Source: Sinomonas atrocyanea (GTDB lineage: Bacteria > Actinomycetota > Actinomycetes > Actinomycetales > Micrococcaceae). From it: a DNA stretch of 64,000 nt. The stretch covers positions 372,001 to 436,000 of the forward strand of contig NZ_JAUSTE010000002.1 in assembly GCF_030812675.1 (NCBI RefSeq), read 5' to 3'. Within the stretch, counting starts at the first letter, position 1. Each line of letters opens with the position of its first letter. This document shows, in pieces, positions 24,777-32,133 of this stretch. The position numbers were made by a program, and so were the translations under genes. Below the pieces are notes generated by a model. The model saw nothing but the letters and a program-made list of their open reading frames with translations. It did no database searches and was not told the origin of the DNA.

Positions 24777-26318
24777 TCAGTCCTGGAAGTACTCGATCTT
24801 GGCGCCGATCGAGTTGAGCCGCTCGGCGAGGTCCTGGTAGCCGCGCTCGATCACATAGATGTTGCGCAGCTCGCTCGTGCCGCGGGCGGCGAGCATGGCC
24901 AGGAGGATGCAGGCCGCGGGCCGCAGTGCGGGCGGGCAGCCGACCTCGGCGGCGCGCCACTTGGTCGGGCCGTTGACGTAGATGCGGTGCGGGTCGAGCA
25001 GCTGGACGTGGGCGCCGAGCCGGTTGAGCTCCGTGAGGTAGATGGCCCGGTTCTCGTAGACCCAGTCGTGGATCATCGTCTGGCCTGTCGCGTTCGCGGC
25101 GATGACCGCGAAGAACGGCAGGTTGTCGATGTTCAGGCCCGGGAACGGCATGGGGTGGATCTTGTCCGTCGGCGCGTGGAGCGTGGACGGCAGCACGGTC
25201 ACGTCCACGAGGCGGGTGTGGCCGTTGCGGGCCGTGTACTCCCCGGAGACTGCGAGCTTCTGGCCCATCGAGGCGAGGGTCGCGAGCTCGATCTCCATGA
25301 ACTCGATCGGGACGCGGCGCACGGTGACCTCGGAGTTGGTCACGATCGCGGCGGTGATCAGGCTCATCGCCTCGATCGGGTCCTCGCTGGGCCAGTAGTC
25401 GATGTCCGCGTCGATGCGCGCCCTGCCGCGGATCCGCAGGGTGGTGGTGCCGACGCCGTCGATCGTGACCCCGAGCGCCTGCAGGTAGAAGCACAGGTCC
25501 TGGACCATGTAGTTCGGGCTGGCGTTGCGGATCACGGTCACGCCCTCGCGGTGGGCAGCGGCCATGATGGCGTTCTCGGTGACGGTGTCGCCGCGCTCGG
25601 TGAGCACGAAGGTGCGGTCGGCGCGGTCGGCCTCGGGGGCGCGGACCGTGTAGAAGCCGGCGGTGGCCTCGACGGCGAGTCCGAACTCGCGCAGGGCCTG
25701 CATGTGCGGCTCGACGGTGCGGGTGCCGAGGTCGCAGCCGCCCGCGTACGGCAGCCGGTACTCGCTGCGCTCGTCGAGGAGGGGGCCGAGGAGCATGATG
25801 ACGCTGCGGGTGCGCCGCGCGGCCTCGACGTCCATCCCGTCGAGGTTGAGGGCGGCGGGGCGGCGGATCAGGAGGTCGCGGGCCTGCTCGCCGTCCTCGC
25901 TGGGGAGCCACGTGCACTCGACGCCGATCGAGGTCAGGACCTCGACGATCCGGTTGACCTCCTCGATCCGGGCGAGGTTGCGCAGGGTGGTGGTGCCGCG
26001 GTTGATGAGGGAGGCGCACAGGAGGGCCACGCCCGCGTTCTTGGACGTGTTGACGTCCACGGCGCCGGAGAGCCGGTGCCCGCCCTCGACCCGCAGGTGG
26101 GTCATCTTGGGGGCGCCGATGTTGACGATCCGCTGGCCGAGGATGTCCTCGATCCGCTGGATCATCTTCAGGCTGAGGTTCTGCTTGCCCTGCTCCATGC
26201 GCGCCACGGCGCTCTGGCTGGTACCCAGTTCGGAAGCGAGCTGTCCCTGGGTCCAGCCCCGGTGGGAGCGGACCTCGCGCAGGAGGACGCCGACGGTTTC
26301 AGCAGTCTGTTGTGCCAT
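24777..26318 (-). CDS. murA: MurA-like UDP-GlcNAc enolpyruvyl transferase with N-terminal XRE HTH
   Basis: A 513-residue fusion. Residues about 8-65 are an XRE/Cro helix-turn-helix (WTQGQLASELGTSQSAVARMEQG). Residues about 72-513 are a complete EPSP-synthase-fold MurA: substrate Lys in NTSKNAGVALL, the PEP-reactive Cys in AGGCDLGTRTVEPH, and PFPGLNIDNLPFF near the C-terminal half. MurA makes UDP-GlcNAc-enolpyruvate for peptidoglycan. The DNA-binding head suggests self-regulation or another regulatory role; catalysis is probably retained because the key Cys and Lys are present. The fusion is seen in other actinobacteria, where a second ordinary murA usually exists elsewhere. No strong SD; a promoter lies close upstream. 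Confidence 0.9.
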   Translation of the reverse strand: MAQQTAETVGVLLREVRSHRGWTQGQLASELGTSQSAVARMEQGKQNLSLKMIQRIEDILGQRIVNIGAPKMTHLRVEGGHRLSGAVDVNTSKNAGVALLCASLINRGTTTLRNLARIEEVNRIVEVLTSIGVECTWLPSEDGEQARDLLIRRPAALNLDGMDVEAARRTRSVIMLLGPLLDERSEYRLPYAGGCDLGTRTVEPHMQALREFGLAVEATAGFYTVRAPEADRADRTFVLTERGDTVTENAIMAAAHREGVTVIRNASPNYMVQDLCFYLQALGVTIDGVGTTTLRIRGRARIDADIDYWPSEDPIEAMSLITAAIVTNSEVTVRRVPIEFMEIELATLASMGQKLAVSGEYTARNGHTRLVDVTVLPSTLHAPTDKIHPMPFPGLNIDNLPFFAVIAANATGQTMIHDWVYENRAIYLTELNRLGAHVQLLDPHRIYVNGPTKWRAAEVGCPPALRPAACILLAMLAARGTSELRNIYVIERGYQDLAERLNSIGAKIEYFQD

Positions 26319-26339
26319 GCCGTCGAAAATATCACAGCT

Positions 26340-26368
26340 GCTATACGCAGGAGCAAATCGATACCCAA
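26340..26368 (-). promoter_or_regulatory. probable promoter of the HTH-murA gene
   Basis: On the minus strand: TTGGGT (-35-like, 26368-26363), a 17-bp spacer and TATAGC (-10-like, 26345-26340), in an unusually A/T-rich stretch 22 bp before the start codon. The expected leader would be about 15 nt. Confidence 0.45.
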
Positions 26369-26435
26369 ACGCCGCATTTCAGAGGTCTAGGCCGGCAGGG
26401 GACATCGTTCCGTGATATATCGGCGTGTCGCGCCT

Positions 26436-26843
26436 TCAGGGATGCCCGGCTCCCGCGGCCGCTCGGGTGACGACCGAGAGCACGTTACCCGCCGGGTCCG
26501 TGAACCAAGCGATTCCCATGCCGCTGTCCGGATCGCGCAGCACGCCCCGCCCGTCCACGGGCATCTCGGGGGTGCTCGGGTAGTGCTCGAGGTGCAGTCC
26601 GAGCCCCTCGATCTCGGCGATCGCCGCGTCCAGGTCCGCGACCTCGAAGTTGAGCACGGTGAAGGTCGCAGGGACGTGGTCCGGCTTGGGGTAGGCGAAC
26701 ACGGTCTGGCCGCCGGGGACGGTGACGAGCAGGCCGCCCATCTGGTCGGCCACGTCGAAGCCGAGGGTGCCGCCATAGAAGGCGCGGGCCTTCTCGACGT
26801 CGTCGACGCTGAAGCTCGAGAACGAGGCGGTGGGCTGGAACAT
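26436..26843 (-). CDS. VOC family protein (glyoxalase/bleomycin-resistance fold)
   Basis: A 135-residue vicinal-oxygen-chelate protein. The paired beta-alpha-beta modules are visible: FSVDDVEKARAFYGGTLGFDV at the start and VLNFEVADLDAAIAEIEGLG in the middle, with MGIAWFTDPAGNVLSV at the end. These last Asp/Pro/Gly/Asn residues are typical of the fold. Members include glyoxalase I, dioxygenases and drug-binding proteins; no metal-ligand set here allows a more exact call. It is a lone gene on the minus strand. Confidence 0.8.
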   Translation of the reverse strand: MFQPTASFSSFSVDDVEKARAFYGGTLGFDVADQMGGLLVTVPGGQTVFAYPKPDHVPATFTVLNFEVADLDAAIAEIEGLGLHLEHYPSTPEMPVDGRGVLRDPDSGMGIAWFTDPAGNVLSVVTRAAAGAGHP

Positions 26844-26915
26844 CGTGGGCTCCTTGGAAGTGGTGCCGGCTCCTCCCCCGGCCACGATCCCACGTTCGGC
26901 TCGCGGCGCGCCAGA

Positions 26916-26980
26916 GCGCACGACGGCGTCTCCCGCACAGGGTGACCGGCGCGCCCGGGCGTGGACCCGCCGTCGTGCGC
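26916..26980. repeat. 13-bp inverted repeat of the GCACGACG family
   Basis: GCGCACGACGGCG (26916-26928) and its exact reverse complement (26968-26980) enclose 39 bp between the EcfT gene end and the VOC gene start. It may act as a terminator for the thiamine transporter operon but has no T-run. Confidence 0.6.
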
Positions 26981-26987
26981 CGGAGCG

Positions 26988-27803
26988 CTAGCCCCAGACC
27001 ACGTTCCACGTGCCCAGCACCACGGCGGCAGCCACGGCCAGCGCCGCGATGCCCGCCCCGGCGGCCAGCACCCACGCGTCGAGGCGGGAGAAGCTCGACT
27101 CGCGGGCCCAGGTGCGCGGGGCCGGGCGCCCGTCCACGGTGCCGCCGAACCCGCGGGCCTCCATTGCGACCGCGAGCCGGGTGGCCCGCCGGATCGCCTG
27201 CACGAGGAGGGCGAAGGCCTGGCCGAGGAAGGCCCGGGCCCGGGCCACGGGGCTGTGCCCGCTGCCGACCCCGCGGGCGCGCCGCGCGAGGCCCAGGGTG
27301 CGCCACTCGTCCACGAGCAGGCCCACGAGGCGCATCCCGGCCAGGGCCCCGAGGACGAACCGGCTCGGGAGGCGCAGCTTCTGGGCGAGGCCGTCGGCGA
27401 GGTCCGTGGGGTCGGTGGAGAACAGGAGGAACACCCCGGGCAGGGCGATCGCGAGCCCGCGGAGCCCGATGGCCACCCCGGCCAGGACCGAGTGCTCGGT
27501 CATCACCACCGGCCCGAGCTGGACCCAGACCGGTCCGGTCTTGGCGCCGAGGAGCGCCGTCGAGTAGGCCGCGAGGGCCGCCGCGACCACAAGCGGCCAC
27601 GTGCGCTTCGCGAGGGTCCCCGGGCGCACGCCGAGCAGGGGCACGAGGGCGAGCTCGCACGCGAGCGCCACGGACGCGGAGACGGGGTCCACGCTGAACA
27701 GCAGCGCCACCGTGATGCACATCCCGGCGGCGAGCTTCGCGACCGGGTTGGCGCGGGCGAGCACGGAGTTGGCGACCTCGGGGGTGAGGATGTCAGCGCT
27801 CAT
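26988..27803 (-). CDS. ykoC: ECF transporter transmembrane subunit EcfT (YkoC-like)
   Basis: A 271-residue membrane protein of the CbiQ/EcfT family. There are about five to six helices, and the cytoplasmic coupling motifs are near-canonical (GLARRARGVG and AMEARGFGG, matching the two Ala-Arg-Gly signatures that contact the ATPases). It links the ATPase to the substrate-binding YkoE. It is the last gene of a TPP-riboswitch-controlled operon (ykoE, ykoD, ykoC); the ATG overlaps the ATPase stop by 4 bp. Confidence 0.9.
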   Translation of the reverse strand: MSADILTPEVANSVLARANPVAKLAAGMCITVALLFSVDPVSASVALACELALVPLLGVRPGTLAKRTWPLVVAAALAAYSTALLGAKTGPVWVQLGPVVMTEHSVLAGVAIGLRGLAIALPGVFLLFSTDPTDLADGLAQKLRLPSRFVLGALAGMRLVGLLVDEWRTLGLARRARGVGSGHSPVARARAFLGQAFALLVQAIRRATRLAVAMEARGFGGTVDGRPAPRTWARESSFSRLDAWVLAAGAGIAALAVAAAVVLGTWNVVWG

Positions 27804-29332
27804 GCCGCCGCCCCCACGGGTGCCGCGCGGCCGCCGTCCACCCGGTACACGGAGTCGGAGAGGGCCGTGGTGAAGTCCTCGTCGTGGGTCACGGCGAGCA
27901 GCGAGGTGCCTTGGGCGAGGAGCTCGGCGAGCAGCCGCACGAGCTCGGCCCAGGTGAGGGCGTCCTGGCCGAAGGTGGGCTCGTCGAGCATGAGGATGCG
28001 CGGTGAGGTGGCGAGCATGGTCGCGACCGAGAGGCGCCGCTTCTCCCCGCCGGAGAGCGTGAAGGGGTTGGCGCCCGCGAGCCTGCCGAGGCGGAGCCGC
28101 TCGAGGAGGGGGTCGACGGCGGCCCGCACCTCGGCCTCGCCCAGCCGCGCCACGCGGCGGGGCCCGAACTCGAGCTCGTCGATCACCCGCGGGGTGAGGA
28201 ACTGGTGCTCGGGCTCCTGGAAGACGCTGCCGATCCGGGTGACGAGCTCGCTCGAGCGCCACCGGTGGGGACTCGGGCCCGCTGTGCCCGCGAGCGCCGG
28301 GAGCGCCTCGAGCCGGCCGCCCGCGGCGGGGAGCAGGCCGGCGAGGGTCAGCGCGAGCGTGGACTTCCCGGCGCCGTTGGGCCCGGTCACGCTCACCGAC
28401 TCGCCCGCGCGCAGGGCCAGGTCGATGCCGGTCACCACGGGCGGGGCCTTCCGCACGCGGCCGACGGCGAGGCCCTCCCCGACGAGGAGCGGCTCGCCCT
28501 GCGCTCCTCCCGGTCCGGGCCGGGAACGCAGCGGCCGGGCGGGGGCGTCCCCGGTGAGTGGGTGCCAGCCCGGGACCCACACGCCCGAGGCGGCCAGCCG
28601 GCGTCGTGCGTCCGCATCGGCGAGCACGGCGTCCGGGGAGCCGTCGGCGAGGAGTCCACCGGCGGCGTCGAGCACTACGACCCGGTCCACGAGGCCGGCC
28701 CACACCGCGACCCGGTGCTCGACCACCACGAGGGTGGCGCCGGTGCGGTCGAGGCTGCGGCGCACGGCCTCGCGGACCTCCTCGACGCCGGCCGGGTCGA
28801 GGTTGGCGGTGGGCTCGTCGAGGAGCACGAGGCCGGGCTCCATCGCGAGGATTCCCGCGAGGGCGAGGCGCTGCTTCTGCCCGCCGGAGAGGGAGGAGGT
28901 CGGGTGGTCCAGGGGCACGGCGAGGCCCACGTCGTCGAGGGCGCGGTGCACCCGGGGCCAGATCTCCTCCCGGGGCACGGCGAGGTTCTCGCAGCCGAAG
29001 GCGACCTCGTCGCCCACCCGGGCCATGGCGATCTGCCCGTCGGGGTCCTGGAGCACGAGTCCGGCGCGGCCGCGCGCGAGCGGGGCGGGGACGCCGTCGA
29101 CCGTGAGGGCGCCGAGCTCCTCGCCCTCCTCCGCCGCGCCGAGTACGCCCGCGAGCGCATGCAGGAGGGTTGACTTGCCGGCCCCGGAGGCGCCGAGGAG
29201 CAGGACCCGTTCCCCGGGCGCGATCGTCAGGTCCAGGTCCTTGACGGCGAAGGCCTTCCGGCCCGCGTGCCGCCAGCCCCAGCCGCTGGCGGCAACGCCC
29301 GCGGGCCCCCGCCCCGTGCCTCCGTGCGCCAT
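27800..29332 (-). CDS. ykoD: ECF transporter dual ATPase (YkoD-like, two ABC domains)
   Basis: A 510-residue protein with two ABC ATPase domains in tandem. The first has Walker A GASGAGKST, LSGGQKQRLALAG and LVLLDEPTANLD. The second, from about residue 290, has GPNGAGKST, LSGGEKRRLSVAT and ILMLDEPTFGQD. Both sets look catalytically complete. It energises import by YkoE/YkoC. The linker holds an exact GCCGGCGTCGTGC motif (28597-28609). Its start is 2 bp from the ykoE stop. Confidence 0.92.
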   Translation of the reverse strand: MAHGGTGRGPAGVAASGWGWRHAGRKAFAVKDLDLTIAPGERVLLLGASGAGKSTLLHALAGVLGAAEEGEELGALTVDGVPAPLARGRAGLVLQDPDGQIAMARVGDEVAFGCENLAVPREEIWPRVHRALDDVGLAVPLDHPTSSLSGGQKQRLALAGILAMEPGLVLLDEPTANLDPAGVEEVREAVRRSLDRTGATLVVVEHRVAVWAGLVDRVVVLDAAGGLLADGSPDAVLADADARRRLAASGVWVPGWHPLTGDAPARPLRSRPGPGGAQGEPLLVGEGLAVGRVRKAPPVVTGIDLALRAGESVSVTGPNGAGKSTLALTLAGLLPAAGGRLEALPALAGTAGPSPHRWRSSELVTRIGSVFQEPEHQFLTPRVIDELEFGPRRVARLGEAEVRAAVDPLLERLRLGRLAGANPFTLSGGEKRRLSVATMLATSPRILMLDEPTFGQDALTWAELVRLLAELLAQGTSLLAVTHDEDFTTALSDSVYRVDGGRAAPVGAAA

Positions 29333-29334
29333 GC

Positions 29335-29940
29335 TCAGACGTCCGCGGCGCGGCCCGCGGCGAACGCCGAGAGGGCCCCCGTCCTGGCCAGCCCGCGCAC
29401 GGCGAGCCAGCTGAGCAGGCCCGCGATCACCGCGCCGGAGAGGACCGCGAGGACCGTGTACACGGCCTGCCAGGCGAACTCCCACTCGGGGAAGTAGATG
29501 ATCACCTCGGAGACGCCGAGCGCGAGGCCCGAGAGGGCGCCGGCCAGCAGCGCGACGCCGAGGTTCCAGCGGCGGTAGCGGAAGGCAGCGAACGCCACCT
29601 CGGCGCCGGCGCCCTGGACCAGGCCGGAGAGCAGCACGGCGAGGCCGAACTGCGAGCCCAGCAGCGCCTCGACCACGGCCGCGAGGATCTCGCAGAACAG
29701 CGCCGCCCCGGGCTTGCGGATGATCAGGCCGCCGAGCACGCCGGCGATCACCCAGCCGCCCGCGTAGATCCCGCCGAGCGGTGCGAACGCCGCCGTGGCG
29801 GCCTGCACGCCGACATAGCCCTGGTCCCAGAGCCAGAAGATGACGCCGCACGCCACCGAGACGACCGCGGCCACGACGATGTCGACGACCCGCCAGCTGT
29901 AGGTGGCCTTGGCGGATGCGTTGCGGGTGGTTCCAGACAT
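29335..29940 (-). CDS. ykoE: ECF transporter S component YkoE (thiamine precursor)
   Basis: A 201-residue membrane protein with about six helices and the YkoE signature regions (VACGVIFWLWDQGYVG, FAPLGGIYAGGWVIAGVLGGLI, VQGAGAEVAFAAFRYR). YkoE binds hydroxymethylpyrimidine or thiamine and works with the YkoD/YkoC module downstream. The AGGAGG 6 bp before the ATG can be sequestered in a hairpin downstream of a TPP riboswitch, so the assignment to thiamine uptake rests on both sequence and control element. Confidence 0.92.
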   Translation of the reverse strand: MSGTTRNASAKATYSWRVVDIVVAAVVSVACGVIFWLWDQGYVGVQAATAAFAPLGGIYAGGWVIAGVLGGLIIRKPGAALFCEILAAVVEALLGSQFGLAVLLSGLVQGAGAEVAFAAFRYRRWNLGVALLAGALSGLALGVSEVIIYFPEWEFAWQAVYTVLAVLSGAVIAGLLSWLAVRGLARTGALSAFAAGRAADV

Positions 29941-29947
29941 TGGTTGT

Positions 29948-29966
29948 CCTCCTGTGCCTCAGGAGG
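29948..29966 (-). promoter_or_regulatory. SD-sequestering hairpin (riboswitch expression platform)
   Basis: In the ykoE leader, CCTCCTG pairs exactly with CAGGAGG around a 5-nt loop, burying the ykoE Shine-Dalgarno sequence. Just upstream in the RNA is a 16-nt self-complementary stretch GGCAGCCGCGGCTGCC (29971-29986). No T-run follows either hairpin, so control is probably at translation start. Confidence 0.7.
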
Positions 29967-29987
29967 GGAGGGCAGCCGCGGCTGCCT

Positions 29988-30085
29988 TGAGAACTCGACT
30001 CCCTTCGCCGGTACTAGCCGGAGCAGGTTCGAGGGTCTGCGGTGTCCCGCACTCTCAGCGCCCTGTGCTCCCGCCCGGCTGCCGT
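29988..30085 (-). ncRNA. TPP riboswitch (THI element)
   Basis: On the minus strand, conserved aptamer pieces appear in order: GGGAGC, GCTGAGAG, GACCCTCGAACCTG, CTCCGG, CTAGTACCGG and CGAAGGGAG. These match the P2/P3 pyrimidine-sensing core (CUGAGA) and the P4/P5 pyrophosphate-sensing part (GAACCUG...UA-UACC-GCG-AGGGA) of thiamine-pyrophosphate riboswitches. It lies directly before ykoE and should lower expression of the transporter when TPP is plentiful. Confidence 0.93.
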
Positions 30086-30210
30086 GCCGGTCCGGGGGCG
30101 ACGCTCCCCTGTCGTTTGTGTGCCCAGTCTACGGGGTCCGGGGCGCGCTGCGCCCGCCGCGGCGGCCCGAACTGCGGGCGGCCGGACCTGCGCACGTTAG
30201 GCTGGCCACC

Positions 30211-30471
30211 ATGAGCATCCTCATCAAGCTCCTCGGGACCGCCATCAGCATCGGCGCCGGCATCGTGGCAACGAAGCTCGTCGATTTCGCCTGGGAGAAG
30301 AGCACCGGGAACGCGCCGCCCAAGGACGCGACCAACCTCGAGGAGAGCCTGCGGGACACGCTCGTGTTCGCCCTCGTCTCCGCCGGGGTGGGCGCCGTGA
30401 TCCAGACCCTCACCCAGCGCTACACGCAGCGCGCCATCGCCAACTTCAAGAAGACCCCCGAGCTCACCTGA
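30211..30471 (+). CDS. DUF4235 membrane protein
   Basis: An 86-residue protein of the actinobacterial DUF4235 family, with two hydrophobic helices (LLGTAISIGAGIVATKLVDFAW and DTLVFALVSAGVGAVIQTL) joined by a polar loop with the family NLEESLRDTL segment. It is probably anchored in the membrane with a basic C-terminus. Function unknown. Single gene, converging on the mrp operon. Confidence 0.8.
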   Translation: MSILIKLLGTAISIGAGIVATKLVDFAWEKSTGNAPPKDATNLEESLRDTLVFALVSAGVGAVIQTLTQRYTQRAIANFKKTPELT

Positions 30472-30485
30472 GCCCCAGGCCCCTT

Positions 30486-30554
30486 CTGGGGGTCACCTCC
30501 TGGGAGTCAGGTCCTGGGAGTCACCTCCTGGGAGTCAGGTCCTGAGGTCACTCC
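30486..30554. repeat. 14-bp tandem array (SD-like repeat locus 4)
   Basis: Units start at 30486, 30500, 30514, 30528 and 30542. They alternate CTGGGNGTCACCTC and CTGGGAGTCAGGTC, a higher-order 28-bp period. Confidence 0.88.
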
Positions 30555-30800
30555 CGGGCGTGGGTCCGACCGGCCTTCGCCGCCGCTCTCCGGCGTGTCG
30601 CCCGGAACAGCGGCGTGTCGCGGCCATGCCTTCTGAAAGCCGGTCGGTTTCCGCGGCCGGCGGCGAGGCCGCCAGAAGGCGAGGGACCCGCACGACGCCG
30701 GCACTCGCCGTCGTGGGCCAAGCCCGCCTGCCGCTGTGCGCGCCGTCAGTGCCCGCGAACGCCCGGAGGCCACCGGCTGCAACCCGCTGGGGTGATCCCC

Positions 30801-30856
30801 AGAAGGTGACCCCCAGAGCACGACCCCCAAGAGGTGACCCCCAGGAGGTGACTCTT
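30801..30856. repeat. 14-bp tandem array (SD-like repeat locus 5)
   Basis: Units start at 30801, 30815, 30829 and 30843 (AGAAGGTGACCCCC, AGAGCACGACCCCC, AAGAGGTGACCCCC, AGGAGGTGACTCTT), inverted relative to locus 4. Confidence 0.85.
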
Positions 30857-30875
30857 AGACGGGGCCAGGCGGGGG

Positions 30876-31265
30876 CTAGGGGGTGGCGTCGTCGGTGCCG
30901 TGCTCCCGCTCCACCCGGGCCACGACGTCCTCGAGCTCGTCGACGGAGAGGTCCGACCGGTCGTAGTGCTTGGTCCGGTAGCCGGCCCGCCCGACCATGT
31001 GCGCCGAGACGGGCGCGGTGAGCAGCTGGAAGATCCACGCGACGGCGAGCAGCGGCACGAGGGACCATGCCCGCCACTGCAGCCCCACGGCCGTGAGCAG
31101 CAGGAGGGACCCGAGCACCTGCGGCTTGGTCGCGGCGTGCATACGGGTAAGCAGGTCGGGGAAGCGGAGGAGCCCGATCGCCGCCCCGAGGGACAGGGCC
31201 GATCCGAGGACCATGAGCACGGCGGCGACCCAGGTCAGGACGGTGTCGAAGACGTCGGGGCTCAT
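30876..31265 (-). CDS. mnhG: Na+/H+ antiporter subunit MrpG (MnhG)
   Basis: A 129-residue small subunit of the Mrp/Mnh cation:proton antiporter. Three helices and the family segment GAAIGLLRFPDLLTRMHAATKPQVLGS identify it. It is the last gene of the six-gene operon mrpA(B)-C-D-E-F-G, with 4-bp overlaps between neighbours. The charged C-terminal tail (about residues 95-129) is cytoplasmic. Confidence 0.92.
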   Translation of the reverse strand: MSPDVFDTVLTWVAAVLMVLGSALSLGAAIGLLRFPDLLTRMHAATKPQVLGSLLLLTAVGLQWRAWSLVPLLAVAWIFQLLTAPVSAHMVGRAGYRTKHYDRSDLSVDELEDVVARVEREHGTDDATP

Positions 31266-31549
31266 GGGCGCTTCCTCTCCTGCACGAAGCGGGCCACGGT
31301 GACCGAGCCGATGAAGCCGATCAGGGTGATGCCCGCGACGAGGGCGAGGTGGTTCGTGTGCCGGTTGGCGGCCATGTCGAGCAGCAGCGCGCTGGCCACC
31401 ACCACGAGGAGCACGTCCGCCGCGAGGACGCGGTCCAGGAGCGCAGGGCCCTTGATCATCCGCAGGATCGCACCGAACCCCGCGAGGGACAGCAGGACGC
31501 TGCAGATGACGAGCACCCCGGGCATGATCTGCGCGGCGGCCCCGGTCAT
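31262..31549 (-). CDS. mnhF: Na+/H+ antiporter subunit MrpF (MnhF)
   Basis: A 95-residue, three-helix subunit with the family core RMIKGPALLDRVLAADVLLV. It is needed for assembly of the Mrp complex. Both ends overlap the neighbouring genes by 4 bp. The ATG at 31549 is inside the end of mrpE. Confidence 0.92.
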   Translation of the reverse strand: MTGAAAQIMPGVLVICSVLLSLAGFGAILRMIKGPALLDRVLAADVLLVVVASALLLDMAANRHTNHLALVAGITLIGFIGSVTVARFVQERKRP

Positions 31550-32133
31550 CGCAGGCCCCCCTCGCCCTTCTCGGCGGAGAGCATGCGGTCCAGGTGTGCC
31601 TCCTCGTTCACGAGTGCGAGTTCCTCCTTGGTGCCCATGATGCGGATGAGCTCGGCCTCCGCGGCGAGCACCTCGCGGCGCACGCGCTCGGCGCCGGCCG
31701 CGTCCTCGACGTTCACGTAGTGCACGTAGAGGGTGGCGTTGGCACGGTCGACGTCGACCACGAGCGAGCCCGGCACGAGGGAGATGACGTGGCCGGTGGC
31801 GGTGACCATCAGGTCCGCGTGGCTGCGCAGCGGCACGGCAACCACGGCGCTGCGTACCCGCGGGCCCTTCGCGACCGCGAGCCAGAGCAGCTGCGCGCTG
31901 GCCACGATGATCTGCCCCACGAACACGAACGCGTACCGCGCGGCGTGCAGCACGTTGAACCGGCCGCTCAGCTCCACCGGCGGCAGGTAGAACAGGCGCG
32001 TCACGACGAGCGCCACGATCACGCCGAACAGCAGGTTCCCCGGCGAGAAGTCCTGCCACAGGGCCCCCCACACGATCACGAGCCAGGCGAGCAGGGGCAG
32101 CTCGGTGCGCAGCGAGGTCCTGGTCCGGCTCAT
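31546..32133 (-). CDS. mnhE: Na+/H+ antiporter subunit MrpE (MnhE)
   Basis: A 195-residue subunit. Two to three N-terminal helices (LLAWLVIVWGALWQDFSPGNLL) are followed by a soluble domain with the family segment VISLVPGSLVVDVDRANATLYVH. Slightly longer than Bacillus MrpE through an acidic C-terminus. 4-bp overlap with mrpD upstream and mrpF downstream. Confidence 0.92.
   Translation of the reverse strand: MSRTRTSLRTELPLLAWLVIVWGALWQDFSPGNLLFGVIVALVVTRLFYLPPVELSGRFNVLHAARYAFVFVGQIIVASAQLLWLAVAKGPRVRSAVVAVPLRSHADLMVTATGHVISLVPGSLVVDVDRANATLYVHYVNVEDAAGAERVRREVLAAEAELIRIMGTKEELALVNEEAHLDRMLSAEKGEGGLR

Larger units (their letters stand above)
30472..30875. other. 404-bp convergent intergenic region with two opposing repeat arrays
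   Basis: Between DUF4235 and mrpG. It starts with a four-and-a-half-unit 14-bp array (30486-30554) and ends with a four-unit array in opposite orientation (30801-30856). The 246 bp between contain a GCACGACGCCGGC motif (30690-30702) facing GCCGTCGTGGG, but no ORF with codon bias or a start signal that I trust. Confidence 0.7.

Noticed and set aside
26400-26425. GATATATC as an operator near the VOC gene end
   Set aside because: An 8-bp palindrome at a 3' end with no partner site; chance is likely.
30560-30790. Small ORFs in the DUF4235-mrpG gap
   Set aside because: No good SD, Arg/Pro-rich shadow composition and repeats at both ends.
2514-30856. 14-bp arrays as CRISPR or as coding repeats
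   Set aside because: No spacers, unit too short, no cas genes; the 14-bp period is not a multiple of three and no ORF follows it.
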